DNA of 64,000 nt from Punctularia strigosozonata HHB-11173 SS5. Its lineage: Eukaryota; Basidiomycota; Agaricomycetes; Corticiales; Punctulariaceae. Location of the stretch: assembly GCF_000264995.1 (NCBI RefSeq), contig NW_006767433.1, forward strand, positions 1,706,876-1,770,875, written 5' to 3'. Under the pieces are notes generated by a model, which was not told the DNA's origin, ran no database searches, and was given only the letters and a program-made list of their open reading frames with translations. This document shows positions 11,476 to 23,533 of this stretch, piece by piece (the stretch's first letter is position 1; every line of letters begins with the position of its first letter). The translations under genes and the position numbers were made by a program.

Positions 11476-11913
11476 TCATGACGAGGACTTGTATTCGGTC
11501 TTCTCTCCGCGAGCCTCCATCCGCTGCTTCGCCTCCCGGAGCGCCCAAGTCTGTATGCTGAATAGCGAGATGTGACTCAGTTTGTGAAAGTGCAAGGCAG
11601 CCGGTGTACACACCTGGTATCGGGCTTATAGTACAGCAGCACACTGGCGAGCCCCATGCCTCCGAACATGCCGAAGTACCAGATATTCTCCCAGCTCTCT
11701 TTTACTCGCTTCTGACCAGGTGGAGGAGGCTACAAATCGACGTATTGAGTCCGTTGAACAACCACCGGCAGGGGTTAAAATACCCACCTGCTCGCCGAAG
11801 AGCAAACCCGTAGGCTCATTGTATTGAGGAGCGCCATGGGACGCGTAGCGCCTCGCAGAGGTGCATCTTAATGCTGCAGGTCGAAGTGCGCGAATTGACG
11901 TAGAGGATAGCAT
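11476..11913 (-). CDS. Complex I ESSS-type subunit (NDUFB11 homologue)
   Basis: This small accessory subunit of the mitochondrial NADH:ubiquinone oxidoreductase membrane arm is recognised by its organisation. A presequence (MLSSTSIRALRPAALRCTSA) is followed by ARRYASHGAPQYNEPTGLLFGEQ. After introns come a single membrane helix (YFGMFGGMGLASVLLYY, about 11690-11630) and a soluble tail, SIQTWALREAKQRMEARGEK, ending at TEYKSSS and a stop at 11476. The whole protein is about 110 residues, as expected for this family. The start codon at 11913 is the first ATG giving an import signal. Exons are joined by short introns at about 11605-11560 and 11785-11735. The fungal family is poorly conserved in sequence, so the name rests on architecture and the C-terminal motif. 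Confidence 0.75.
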
Positions 11914-12534
11914 AGTAAAATAATGCGCTCCGGGTTTGAGCGGCGGAGTGGTGGTCGGACGGTGACGGTTAGGGCGAAACGCTCGTTCACTCAAAAAGGC
12001 AGGTGTATTCTCGGTCACAGCAGTCACAAAGGTCATCCGCGCACATGGACGTCTACGTGCATTTGTATCTGTGGAATCACCGATGCCGCATTTCAGCTAT
12101 CGCTACTTGAAGCGCCTCATAATCATGAAGCCCGCCATGCTATCCACCGTACTTCGTGAGAAATTTTCGAACGCAAGGAAGGAGGTGGTGCGTCATGCGA
12201 GGCAACACCAATCACCACCCTCCCCCTTTGCACGCGGACAAAAACGAAATCGCCTTTCGTTTCGAGTCAGCGTAACCACCACTTCCACCAAGTATTCAGG
12301 AACTTGCGGTCTCGTCTCATCGGATCCGACCTTGTACACTTCGAACGGGACTGGCAGGAGGATAGTAATATTGCCTATGAACTTGGATCAGCTTCACAGC
12401 ACACATCATGCTTTCCACGCACACCTAGCCGTGATATCCTAAGTTCTACGGCAATAAACTCCTATAGAGATGGCACCGCAGCCCCCAGTAATGCTTTCGA
12501 TTCCTGATGTAAGTAAGGCATGCATAACGGTAAT
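11914..12534. other. Intergenic region upstream of the ESSS gene
   Basis: This 621-base stretch lies between the ESSS gene start and the left end of the TIR element. It contains only short frames with no recognisable protein; the part next to 11913 presumably carries the ESSS promoter. Confidence 0.4.
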
Positions 12535-12916
12535 TAGGGGGCCTCAAAGTTGGCGATTATGCACTGATTCTGCGTCGGATTATGTGCGGATTATGTGTCG
12601 ATTCTCCTGTCGCTACACGACCATAATCCACCTTTCAACTTTGAACCCCCCGCTACAACTCCCGATTCTGTCTGGATTCCGTACATGAATCATCTCCTGC
12701 CGACGCATCGGCATGTCCTTCTGAGCTTGAAATCAGAGTTCGGCCGCACGGCTGAGCCTGCATTTGTGCCCAAGTCCAAGATAGCGCGACCTAAGTAACC
12801 TGACGACCTAAGTCTGGACGGCATTCCGACGCCTCTGTGCCCACTACAATCAACACGATGGATTGCACCCACAGATCTGATCATGCCAGTTCAACAGGTA
12901 TATGTGCTATGAATCT

Positions 12917-13577
12917 NNNNNNNNNNNNNNNNNNNNNNNNNNNNNNNNNNNNNNNNNNNNNNNNNNNNNNNNNNNNNNNNNNNNNNNNNNNNNNNNNNNN
13001 NNNNNNNNNNNNNNNNNNNNNNNNNNNNNNNNNNNNNNNNNNNNNNNNNNNNNNNNNNNNNNNNNNNNNNNNNNNNNNNNNNNNNNNNNNNNNNNNNNNN
13101 NNNNNNNNNNNNNNNNNNNNNNNNNNNNNNNNNNNNNNNNNNNNNNNNNNNNNNNNNNNNNNNNNNNNNNNNNNNNNNNNNNNNNNNNNNNNNNNNNNNN
13201 NNNNNNNNNNNNNNNNNNNNNNNNNNNNNNNNNNNNNNNNNNNNNNNNNNNNNNNNNNNNNNNNNNNNNNNNNNNNNNNNNNNNNNNNNNNNNNNNNNNN
13301 NNNNNNNNNNNNNNNNNNNNNNNNNNNNNNNNNNNNNNNNNNNNNNNNNNNNNNNNNNNNNNNNNNNNNNNNNNNNNNNNNNNNNNNNNNNNNNNNNNNN
13401 NNNNNNNNNNNNNNNNNNNNNNNNNNNNNNNNNNNNNNNNNNNNNNNNNNNNNNNNNNNNNNNNNNNNNNNNNNNNNNNNNNNNNNNNNNNNNNNNNNNN
13501 NNNNNNNNNNNNNNNNNNNNNNNNNNNNNNNNNNNNNNNNNNNNNNNNNNNNNNNNNNNNNNNNNNNNNNNNNNNNN
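12917..13577. other. Assembly gap (661 Ns)
   Basis: Unknown sequence. The gap falls within the TIR element, as expected where repeated sequence defeats assembly. Open frames running across the Ns are artefacts. Confidence 0.99.
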
Positions 13578-13989
13578 CTCCGCAGTCCGAATTGCATGCG
13601 TACCATGTCAATACACTCGTGAACCAAATATCCGGCACCATGTGCACACCCAAGGTGTACTATTCGAGGGACTGGCTGCCGCTTGTGGTCAGCTAGATGG
13701 TGCTGTACTGAACGAGAACGTGTCGTCCTTCCATGCGCATTGAGTACTTCTTCGCTGTCTCAAGTCCTTGTACAGGTAAGGTTGGTGATGGGCGATGAGG
13801 TCGTTGAGTCCCGGAAGTATACTATTCAGAGCAGATACCAGCCACAAAAGGAGGAGACCGACGGGGATGGTGAGGACGAAGACACGGCGGTGGGATCAGG
13901 GTTCCGGCAAAAGATGAATTTTTATCCATGGTGAAACGAGAACTTGAAAATTGGTCCGTCGCCTCTAACTTACCTAGACTTCAAATTCT

Positions 13990-14390
13990 CGTCTCGTTTT
14001 TATGCTGTCTTCGGGCTCTGATTGGTGGAGAGCGCTTACATAATACAATACTAACACGAAAACCAATAGGTCATGGAGCCGCGACCAATCTTTAAATTCA
14101 CGTTTTCCTACGGTTATAAATCCACCTTTTGTCAGAATCGCAGATCCACCGCCGTGAGAGACGAATGGACATCCCCGTGACGCGGGAAGGATTCCAAACT
14201 CCGAAGAGTTGTAAGGCAGGGCCATCGCAAACGGGGGGGCTTGTCACGCGTGCATGACGACATTCCAAGGGAGTTTGAGAAACTCATCGACCAATCACAA
14301 CGCTAGGATGTCTCTGATTCCCACGCAATGGATGCCTTGAATTGCTGTTCACTTGTTTCTGAGCTCATTTAAAAAAAATCTGGACCAATA
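13990..14390. promoter_or_regulatory. Cluster of CCAAT/ATTGG pentamers
   Basis: Five CCAAT boxes in either orientation fall within about 370 bases, near 14021, 14063, 14085, 14290 and 14384. CCAAT is the core site of the fungal HAP/NF-Y complex. The last two lie inside the nested MITE. No gene in the immediate vicinity clearly uses them, so a regulatory role is only possible. Confidence 0.3.
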
Positions 14391-14533
14391 GAGCCCTCTG
14401 TTATGCATTTCCTGAGCATCGTATGGGAGCAAAAATACGCTAGTTGCGCTGGTGCACCCGGCGATAGAGGGTAAGAGGTATTTTGTTAGAATTTCGGTCA
14501 TGTGATGCTCCCCCGTTTGCGATGGCCCTGCCT
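14214..14533. mobile_element. Nested MITE, 320 bp, TA target duplication
   Basis: The element begins AGGCAGGGCCATCGCAAACG at 14214 and ends with its reverse complement at 14533; 24 bases match exactly and the similarity then fades. TA flanks each end (14212-14213 and 14534-14535). It has no coding capacity. Size, short TIRs and TA duplication fit a miniature inverted-repeat transposable element of the Tc1/mariner type. PIF/Harbinger elements use a three-base site, and the flanking TAA and TTA are not direct copies. It sits within the larger TIR element and so must be the younger insertion. Confidence 0.8.
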
Positions 14534-14561
14534 TAGCAGAATTGGATTATGGGTCGAAGCA

Positions 14562-14589
14562 AGTGTAGCGGCTCCAGAGCCGCTACACT
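14562..14589. repeat. Perfect 28-base palindrome at the element's right end
   Basis: Thirteen-base arms (AGTGTAGCGGCTC and its reverse complement) flank a two-base centre. The symmetry continues imperfectly outward to include GGATTATG and GTCGAA on each side, giving arms of about 31 bases. A related weaker hairpin lies near the left end (about 12588-12637), so hairpins appear to be part of the element's ends. Confidence 0.85.
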
Positions 14590-14674
14590 CGATTCGACCA
14601 TAATCCGCGACCATAATCGACTTTCGAATCCACTCCATAATCTGTCCCATAATCGCCAACTTTGAGACCCCCTA

Positions 14675-15975
14675 TTGCGACCTGTCGTGGTTGACCTTGC
14701 ACAGCGGTCCCTACATCGACAGACCCCTGTTTTGATACCAAGCGCACGTCCTGGAGATGTAACTGGTATTGACCGCTGTTCAGATAATCCTGAGAAACAA
14801 GGATGAATGTCCAAAAGGAACATACCTACCTGATTGACCTGGCTTTGCCGATGATCATAGGAGTTATGGCTGAGCGCCTTCTACCTGTCAAAGGCGACTC
14901 TGGACTTGGAAATTGAATGTGATTGGCTGCGAACGACCATCGTTCGCTAAATTATGATAATTCATCACTCACAACGTTCTCCCCGCTGGGAGTCAGGCGA
15001 ACCTCTGGCCGCTTCTTCGACTCAACTCCACCGGGGTTTATAACAAAACTTTGCTGCAGCGAATGAACAGGAATGGGATGCAAGAGGAGGATAGATTCTG
15101 GCAGAGGACGAGTATGAGGCCATGATGAAATCATCGTTATTGTTCGATCAATGAGACATTTGCATGAAGTACGATTGAGACGGGCTTGATGACGGTCGCG
15201 GGCGGTCTCCAGGTCCAGGATTTGCAGCTGTCGGCATTCTCATGGCAGTCTCGTCGCGAAAGGGCATCTACATAGGAAGAGCATGAAGATATTGCTGCCC
15301 GCGAATTGCTTGATCGTATAGTGGGGATAGCTCCGCGAAGCCTTCCGGTATCATGTCGAAAGCCGAGGTGGGTGCCAGTCCATTCCGAGTTTAGAACCTG
15401 GAAATAACCGAGGATGCTGCAAATTCAGGGCCCGTACGCCGCCTGGTGGATGACTTGTGGTAGGTGAGGGTAGCCTAAGGAGATACGCTGACGCCAGTGT
15501 CATAGAGACTGGATACGATGGTTGCGTTTCCGACATCAGCTTCTGCTTAGCTTAGTGAGTGGTTCGCGCTGACGTGCACTTACGAGCATGCTGTGACGTT
15601 CCGTTGCTATGAAAATATGAGATCTGCCCCCGGTAGTCTGTCTCTGTGACAAAGGAATGAGAGAGGTTACAACATTCAGACTGTTCGATACCCACCCAAT
15701 GATCCTACCTATATCCGTATAATTACTTCGAACGAAATCCGGTTGATCCATGTGGGGTCGCCAGATAAGAGTATCGAAGTTTTGCAGGCGGCGTCCGGGA
15801 GGTGATCCAAGCAAATACGTACACGCTCATATGCGCTATTCGCGGGTCTTGGCGTCTTTGACAATGCAGACAAGCTCTTGAAACGAGGCTGAGCGCGATG
15901 CCCTCGAACAGCAAGGAAGCGCCGACAGGCAGTGCACGCTGAAATCAATGCGCCTGATCGTGCAAGTCGTGTAAC
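14675..15975. other. Region without a recognisable gene; possible decayed minus-strand gene
   Basis: Several medium frames stack on the minus strand (15948-15709, 15914-15723, 15814-15536, 15536-15351, 15134-14952), while the plus strand has none of note. The peptides (for example ICLDHLPDAACKTSILLSGD) match no family I know. Three overlapping minus-strand frames at 15709-15914, none with convincing similarity, could reflect a fast-evolving intron-rich gene or one decaying beside the transposon. Confidence 0.25.
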
Positions 15976-16966
15976 TCATTCGATTCGTTTGGACAAAATC
16001 ATGTAGTCAACCTCGTCGAGATCCTCATCCTCCCAACTGTCGTCTGGATCTTCGACAACAAAGCCCGGTGAAGTGGGGTCTTCGACGAACCTAACCAGGC
16101 CTGAGCCGATACGAGCGGTACGAAAGCGTATTCGTTTACGTACCCCAAGGCACTGTAGAATGCGGCGGCGTGTTCATTCGCTATGTGGGCTGTCAGAGCC
16201 ACATGAATGTGGCAGCATTATGTTACCATACCCTTGATGAGTGTGAGCATGACCTTGTCCATGTGGCATTCCCGGCCCAGACAGAGTAGTTTGCTGAGGA
16301 GCAACCTCCCATGTCCGCGTCGAAACATAGCCTTTGATACTTGCAGCTCATAGCTTAAATGACAATGAGACCCGGTGGCGGAGACGGCTTCGAAAGGACC
16401 AACCAATATAACACCCTCTGCCCTGCCTCCCGTTCGAAACGAAACATCGTGTAAGCCACAATATCAGCCAACTCCAAAGGCTCGCCTGTCTTGCGCTTCC
16501 TCTCCTTGTCCATGTTATGCCTGATTACCAGGAATCGAGAATCAACATGGAACAGCTCGTGGCGTTTTGACGTCGGGTCCCAACCGAACGACGAAGATAC
16601 ATAACTTGAACGGTGATGAGCAGCTGATAGATTGCGAACCGTGTGCACAAGCCCGCGGCGAAATCACACCCACAGCTGATGCATGTTCTCTTCGAATAAG
16701 GACCAAACTTGTCGTCTTTCGGTCTCAACCAAATCTTGAGACCACATAACCTGAAGCGAGAATCTATCACCATGCTCAGTATGTTTCTTAACCTATTACC
16801 AAGGCTTATCAAAGATTCTGCCTACTCCTCATCTTCCGGTACACCTTTGAGGCCGATTAGCTCCGCGAGTTGCAAAGCCGATAGCTGAGCAGAGACTAAG
16901 GAGTGACATTGCGGGATCATGGCACCAGGCACGACCGACTTTTTTAGCTTTGTTGATAACAGACAT
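15976..16966 (-). CDS. NAA40: N-alpha-acetyltransferase 40 (NatD, histone H4/H2A)
   Basis: NatD acetylates the N-terminal Ser of histones H4 and H2A. Spliced minus-strand exons give QDLVETERRQVWSLFEENMH (16745 downwards), then GWDPTSKRHELFHVDSRFLV, then FRFEREAGQRVLYWLVL and YELQVSKAMFRRGHGRLLLS. The latter is GNAT motif A with the acetyl-CoA-binding R-R-G-H-G-R pattern. AFYSALGF follows, and the C-terminus is EDLDEVDYMILSKRIE, the typical Naa40 DYEILSK-like end, with its stop at 15976. The last junction is SALG/FVEDPTSPGF. The start at 16966 (MSVINKAKK) is tentative because the N-terminal exons are short and poorly conserved. The gene is divergent from RIO2 with 148 bases between start codons. 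Confidence 0.85.
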
Positions 16967-17114
16967 AATAGATCCGGTATAAAGAGATACAGCAGATAGT
17001 CATGGATTGTCAAGGTGGATGGTGTACCATGGCGCTATCTTTGGACTGGAGACAGATTTTGTAACTCCCAGGTAGCACAGCATTCCCTGCAACTCTCTTT
17101 TCCTCTTTGCAAAT

Positions 17115-18865
<1,751 letters not shown>

Positions 18866-19412
18866 GATATGTGCCCGCTACCCTCGCATGTGGGGATCAA
18901 TAATGGACGGTGGTACCAACATGAGATACCCATTCCGAGTACTCGTTCCTGAGTACTATAGCAAATGCATACAGCGAGACTCTGGCAGCAACGTTTGATG
19001 CACGGCCAGAACGACAAGATGGTGGTCCACCTGTGGATGATTGAACACTCCACGTACTTACTGTGACATTGTATTGGCATATCGGTAGCACAAGCGCGTC
19101 CTTGAACGCTCAGAACGTCCCAGACGACAGGTATATAGTTATGAGTGCAATTCCCGACGTGAGATACATTAGAGACGTACAGAGGCGTCTGCAGATGACG
19201 CTGGCAAGCGTGGCTTTCGACGTGGCATGTCGCGACTAGATGATGCATATAGAGACAAGTAGGTGATTTGTGACCATAACTCAGCAAATGAAAAGTGAGG
19301 CATCACTTATGATGTTCCACCTGTGCACATATATTCATGACCTCATCCACGACAGATCTGCGGAGGATAAGACACGATAAAAATAGAGTTTGCGGAAGGA
19401 ACTTACGCTATT
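18866..19412. other. Convergent intergenic spacer RIO2 / SPF30
   Basis: This 547-base spacer lies between two convergent genes. The minus-strand frame over 18772-19287 has no similarity to a known family and partly mirrors the RIO2 tail. Presumed 3' untranslated regions only. Confidence 0.45.
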
Positions 19413-20196
19413 TCATGCTTGGGGTTCGTCCTCCGGGACGAACTTGTGCTTCCCTGGAGTGATGACGTGCGTCATGCCTTTGCCACTACCCGTAACTCCA
19501 ACTTGAGAGGATAGATCAGCTAGACGCCATCATATCTGGCAGACGTCGCTCACCCTTGCCCATAGGGTTATCGGGCGTCTTGAATATACTCGTACCAGCC
19601 ACGCCAGCAATATGGATGCCCTTCCTCTCGCTCTTCTTTGCGAATTTCTGCCATGTTGCCTGTTTCTCCGTCTGTTCCTTGGACTTCTGCGCCCTGACCT
19701 CTGCCTTCTTTTCGTTCTTTTTCTTCTTCTTCTCCCTCTCCTCTTCCTCCACCTTCGATAACTTGCGCTTCGCACCTCCTCCCGCGGAAGGACCGGCACC
19801 TGAGTAGTTGAGCGGCAGAGGTTTCAACGCAGAACTATTGACAAGTTCTGTAGTATGGTAGCCTTTGAACATGATGCTGTATATCCTGTTCTCCGCAGAG
19901 CCGCCAACGGAAACGATTCGGGCAGGATACCACTGTCCATCACCTGAGTATTTGGCTAAGCAATCGTTGCCCGCAGACCAGGTATGTGAAGATGCAGGGG
20001 TTACGGAAGTTTTAGCCTTGTTCGCTGACGTCGAAGTCGATGCTGCTGATGCGGCTAGGTGCTCTTGGGTGAGAGTGATAAGCTCCTTGAGTTCGGAGCG
20101 CAGGGAGGCTAGTTCGGCGTTGTCAGGGTCGCTCTGTAGTGCGAGCTCCACCTGGTCGAGTTGTACTTGGTAAGTCTCGAGGTCTGATTTTTCCAT
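19413..20196 (-). CDS. SPF30-type splicing factor with Tudor domain (SMNDC1)
   Basis: SMNDC1/SPF30 is a spliceosome assembly factor whose Tudor domain binds symmetrically dimethylated arginines of Sm proteins. From the ATG at 20196 the protein opens MEKSDLETYQVQLDQVELAL, a helical start matching the family start. The Tudor domain follows at about residues 80-135 (GNDCLAKYSGDGQWYPARIV ... IMFKGYHTTELV). Then come a Lys/Glu-rich helix (EEEEREKKKKKNEKKAEV), KGIHIAGVAGTSIFKTPDNP, and, after a last intron, VGVTGSGKGMTHVITPGKHK ending near 19413. An in-frame upstream exon exists (MTTIADTDCEPEGL, from about 20403), but the known family start favours 20196. Confidence 0.85.
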
Positions 20197-20603
20197 GAGG
20201 AGGCAGTGAAACAGCGATATTAGCTCGGGGAGTGGAAGGTGTCGAGCCTGGCGATTGGACTCCACGAAGGTCAGGTTAAGTAGTGGCTAAGGCAGTGAGC
20301 GTTACTGTGCACTGAACACATACTGAACTCTACCCCATGCCAAGGGCTATACTTGATGTGAATAAGTCCCTCAGGCTCGCAGTCCGTGTCCGCTATTGTT
20401 GTCATCGTTACTTAGATTACATATGAGGGGGCGAAGAAGGTTGAGCTCTATCCGATGAAATAGGATGTCGACGAAAAATCACTACAAATGTTGTGCAGGA
20501 TCTCCGACCAGCGATCCAAGTCTGTGCTTAATGTGGGTACACCTACTCTCACCGAACAAGCATACCATACACACCGGGGGCTGCTATGCGCACCGAAGCT
20601 GAG

Positions 20604-22396
20604 TTAGCGGCCACTGCGTCCTTCACGTCGGCTGCGGTGCCTCTCCGCGCGAGTGTTGCTCTGCCCGATGGCACTGATAGGAAGGGGGCCGCCTTCAAGC
20701 GCGGCCGCGATCACCTCAGCTGGTAAATCGATCTGGACACCCTCTGCGTATTGGAAGGGATCCAAGGGCGAGTACGAAGGTGGCGGGGGCTCATTACGCC
20801 GCAAGGCCGTCGCGGGTGAGAGAGTATCTGAGGGAACGCGGATTTCAGAATTCCTGGCATGACTGCCGGACAGGGCTTGCAAACCAATGTCGCGTTGATT
20901 CGGAGTTGGCGGGTTGGGTGTCATGGGTGACTCAGGGGGTGGGTGGATCTGGACGGCGAGTTCCCGTGCGGAGCCTATCGAGGAGTGAGGCTGATGGCGA
21001 CGTGGTGTATTGAAGTAGTCCGCACCTGGCGTGCTCGATCGAGATGAAGAGCGTGAGGAGCTAGAGAGCTCTTCGCCAGGTTCTGTGGGAGGAGATGACG
21101 GTAAAGTCGTGTTCGCGGGAGTGTGGAAGGGTATGTCCGTAGGTGAGATATACCGAGGAGAAGTCGAAGGCCCGGCCCCTGGAGTCTCGTCCGGCTCCTC
21201 GTCTATGGGTGTGATTGGAGGCGGCGGGGAATGCGGTAGATTCTGATCCGCCATCAAAGGGGTGGTCCGTAGGGGCGACGCAGCCACCGGAGCAGACGAC
21301 GGTTTCGGTCGCCTGCGACGACTTGAACGTCGGGAGTGGCCGGAGGCCGGGGAGGCTGCGCCAGCTTCTGGAGGTGTCCGCGAGGTTGGGCTGGCGCCGA
21401 TAACAGGAATTGCACTACCTGCCGCAAGAAGAATGCTGCCACGTTCGCTGCCATATGCCGGAGGGGGAGCTAGGGTTCCGACGCTCGGAGCCAATCCCCA
21501 CTTCTTGACATTCGCTTCGATAAAAACAAAGCCCGCCTGTCCAAGGTTCACGTGAATGCTGCATGGTCCATCAGCACCAACCGTGGGGAAAAGGTTCCAA
21601 CGGTTCAGGCCAACAAAAGCATCCTCCGTCTTCCTCCCATTGCGAGTGAAGAACACGGTGCCGCTGCGGGGTCGATATCCAACGCCCAACACGTCGCCCT
21701 CTTTCAACTGTTGGCCGAAAGTGGAAGACGTAAACGGCCAATTATACGATTTGTCGCCGTTTGAATGGTACGCAACCGAAAAGCGATTGAGCCCCGGTAA
21801 CCGGAAGGGGGGATATGGCTTCGTAGCAAGTCCGATAGCCACATTCGTGGCTTCGGGAAGGTCAAAGAGTTTGGCCTCCCAGTAGTACACTTCGTTCAAC
21901 TTCGGTAGAGGAAGGTTCGACTGGACGCTGGAGGCCGATTCAGGGTCCGGTAGGAACGTGATCTCAGTCCTAGCATGGACGAGAACCGAAGAGATAGTCT
22001 CGTAGTCTGGCTCGAAGGACCAAGCAGAAACGCCTTTTTCCTGGATGGACAGGAACTGGGATAACGTAATGTCGGTGGGCAATGAGTTTGGGGGGTAACT
22101 GCGCTGGTAATCTAGACGAGGGTCAGGTTAATACTCGGCGACGACAGAGAAAACATACCCTTGGCGCGATTGTACTCTCTCCGCTCTGTTTCGCTCACTG
22201 TTTCCAGCCATCGGGATTCCACGCCTTCAAACCCTCCTTCTCCTTCGACCAAATCCTCCCTGCTGAGGTCCACTGGGAGTTCCCCATCCCGAAGCCGGAT
22301 ACCTCTTCGCCTCCGAAGCAGCAGAACACATATAAGGAATACAAGCAGCAAGAATATGAAGGTTGACAGTACGACCAGGAGCGGCAGGAGAATCAT
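20604..22396 (-). CDS. Ssh4/Ear1-like SPRY membrane adaptor with PY motifs
   Basis: Ssh4 and Ear1 are single-pass endosome/vacuole proteins that recruit the ubiquitin ligase Rsp5 to cargo. Exon 1 starts with a strong membrane anchor (MILLPLLVVLSTFIFLLLVF), followed by RRRRGIRLRDGELPVDLSRE. After an intron comes YPPNSLPTDITLSQFLSIQE and the SPRY domain (about residues 120-290: SAWSFEPDYET, YYWEAKLFDLP, VAIGLATKPYPPFRLPG, SVAYHSNGDKSYNW, GVGYRPRSGTVFFTRNGRK, LFPTVGADG). The tail is Ser/Pro-rich and disordered. Two PPxY motifs (PPAY after the SPRY domain and PPSY near the C-terminus) are expected Rsp5 WW-domain ligands. A start 57 bases further upstream (22453) is also open; 22396 was chosen because it places the anchor at the N-terminus. 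Confidence 0.88.
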
Positions 22397-22449
22397 CAGT
22401 CTAGAGAAGTCGTATGAGGTGCTAGATACGCATAGACGACTTTCATGAC

Positions 22450-22985
22450 TCACGCGTTGTCTCCCCTACGACCATCTCGCTGTATCTGAACGTCTGCAGT
22501 AGCATCCATGATGACCAACGGAGATACATGTACGCCCTCAGCAACGGTGTGAACGATGTCCGACGACTGCGCGTGCTGAATGAACCACTCGTACGCGCTC
22601 CGCTCAGTCGCATCTGCAGTCCCGGAGGACATGCTAATCGCTGTCCGTTATGGTGCTCCGGTATGTCTATGAGAGCGACGCTAGGGTACAAACGGAGGTT
22701 AGGAATGTGCTGCTGCGTAAGATGGGAACAAGCCCACCAAGGGATGATACAAGGTGGGTGACTGTGACGAAGTCACACGTTCCGTTGGAGCCACGCGCGG
22801 CGCACCCTGGCGCACCTCTTTCACCATCTTGCACGCAGTTACATCGTATCTTCGGCCTATGTATACCTGCTTACTGCAACGACACTGCACCATACCCTAT
22901 GTTCCAGTATGTTCGTACGATGTGTCGAATTCGTCAATGTTCTCCGAAGCTGCTGCGTCTTGCGGTGCTGTCAAGGACAGCGCCA
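22450..22985 (-). CDS. Small uncharacterised multi-exon gene
   Basis: A plausible gene chain on the minus strand opens at 22985 with MALSLTAPQDAAASENIDEF. It joins in frame across a 45-base intron to SKQVYIGRRYDVTACKMVKE, and across another to HIPNLRLYPSVALIDIPEHH. The last block has two overlapping frames: one continuous with the previous exon, and one (SSGTADATERSAYEWFIQHA, 22632-22450) that looks more protein-like but does not join without an unseen splice. Either a splice is missed or the gene is damaged. No domain or signal is recognised, and the N-terminal residues are acidic. It lies upstream of, and on the same strand as, the SPRY gene. Confidence 0.4.
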
Positions 22986-23533
22986 TGAGCGTCCCGCCGA
23001 GAGCCTCTGCGTACTAAGCTGGCGCCCGCGCTATCGCCTTCCGTGTCGCCGCCGTCACAGCATATCGCCGGATTCGAAAGCGAAATCACACTTGATAGAT
23101 ACGTATCATCGTATTTGATCTCGGCGCTCAGTCATCTGTGGATCGGATATATATCATCTTTCCGCGCTGTAAGTAGCCCTCGACACGTACAGTGAGCTGA
23201 CCTCAGGACCAATGGGCATCCGCGCCGACGTTCGTATCGGCGTTACAAAGCTATATGTATATATTTGTTGCATTATAATGCCTATCAAGAGGCGCACTCT
23301 CGGCAGCTGTATAGACATCTGTATAAACCGCATGTGGAGTCAGCTCGAGATTTTACATAGCTGAGGATATAAGTATGAAGACTGGCCCTAGGCACAGTTC
23401 AGCGAAGCTGAATCTGATAAGTAAGCGGTACCCTACGTATACGGTGTTGCCGCTGAAATGAGCCTGATCAGTTTTCTAAGTGTGAGAATATCGGCGATCA
23501 TACCCTTTGCACTCGACCACCGTCTACTTCCTC
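22986..23533. promoter_or_regulatory. Divergent upstream region before SNF4
   Basis: This AT-rich 548-base spacer separates the small minus-strand gene from the AMPK gamma gene. AT-rich stretches (tatatgtatatatttg near 23250) could hold core promoter elements, but none is assigned. No coding frame is supported. Confidence 0.4.

Larger units (their letters stand above)
12535..14674. mobile_element. TIR DNA transposon-like element (TA target site)
   Basis: Both ends carry the same inverted repeat, GGGGGYCTCAAAGTTGGCGA followed by TTATG: 25 bases with one mismatch, starting at 12537 on the left and ending at 14672 on the right. Each is bordered by TA, consistent with a TA target duplication as used by Tc1/mariner-like and some other cut-and-paste families. 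Inside each end are several GGATTATG motifs in both orientations (12553-12637 and 14543-14660), some forming hairpins. The interior includes a 661-base N gap, a nested MITE, and no recognisable transposase in the readable part. A short frame at 12595-12798 (SVWIPYMNHLLPTHRH) could be coding, but no family is known to me. Superfamily is therefore unassigned, and the element may be non-autonomous or simply hidden by the gap. Confidence 0.72.

Noticed and set aside
12837-13696. Long frames across the N gap
   Set aside because: They consist almost entirely of unknown residues and are artefacts.
20281-20403. In-frame upstream exon (MTTIADTDCEPEGL) for the SPF30 gene
   Set aside because: A clean splice is possible, but the family begins at the later Met, so it is more likely a leader or chance frame.
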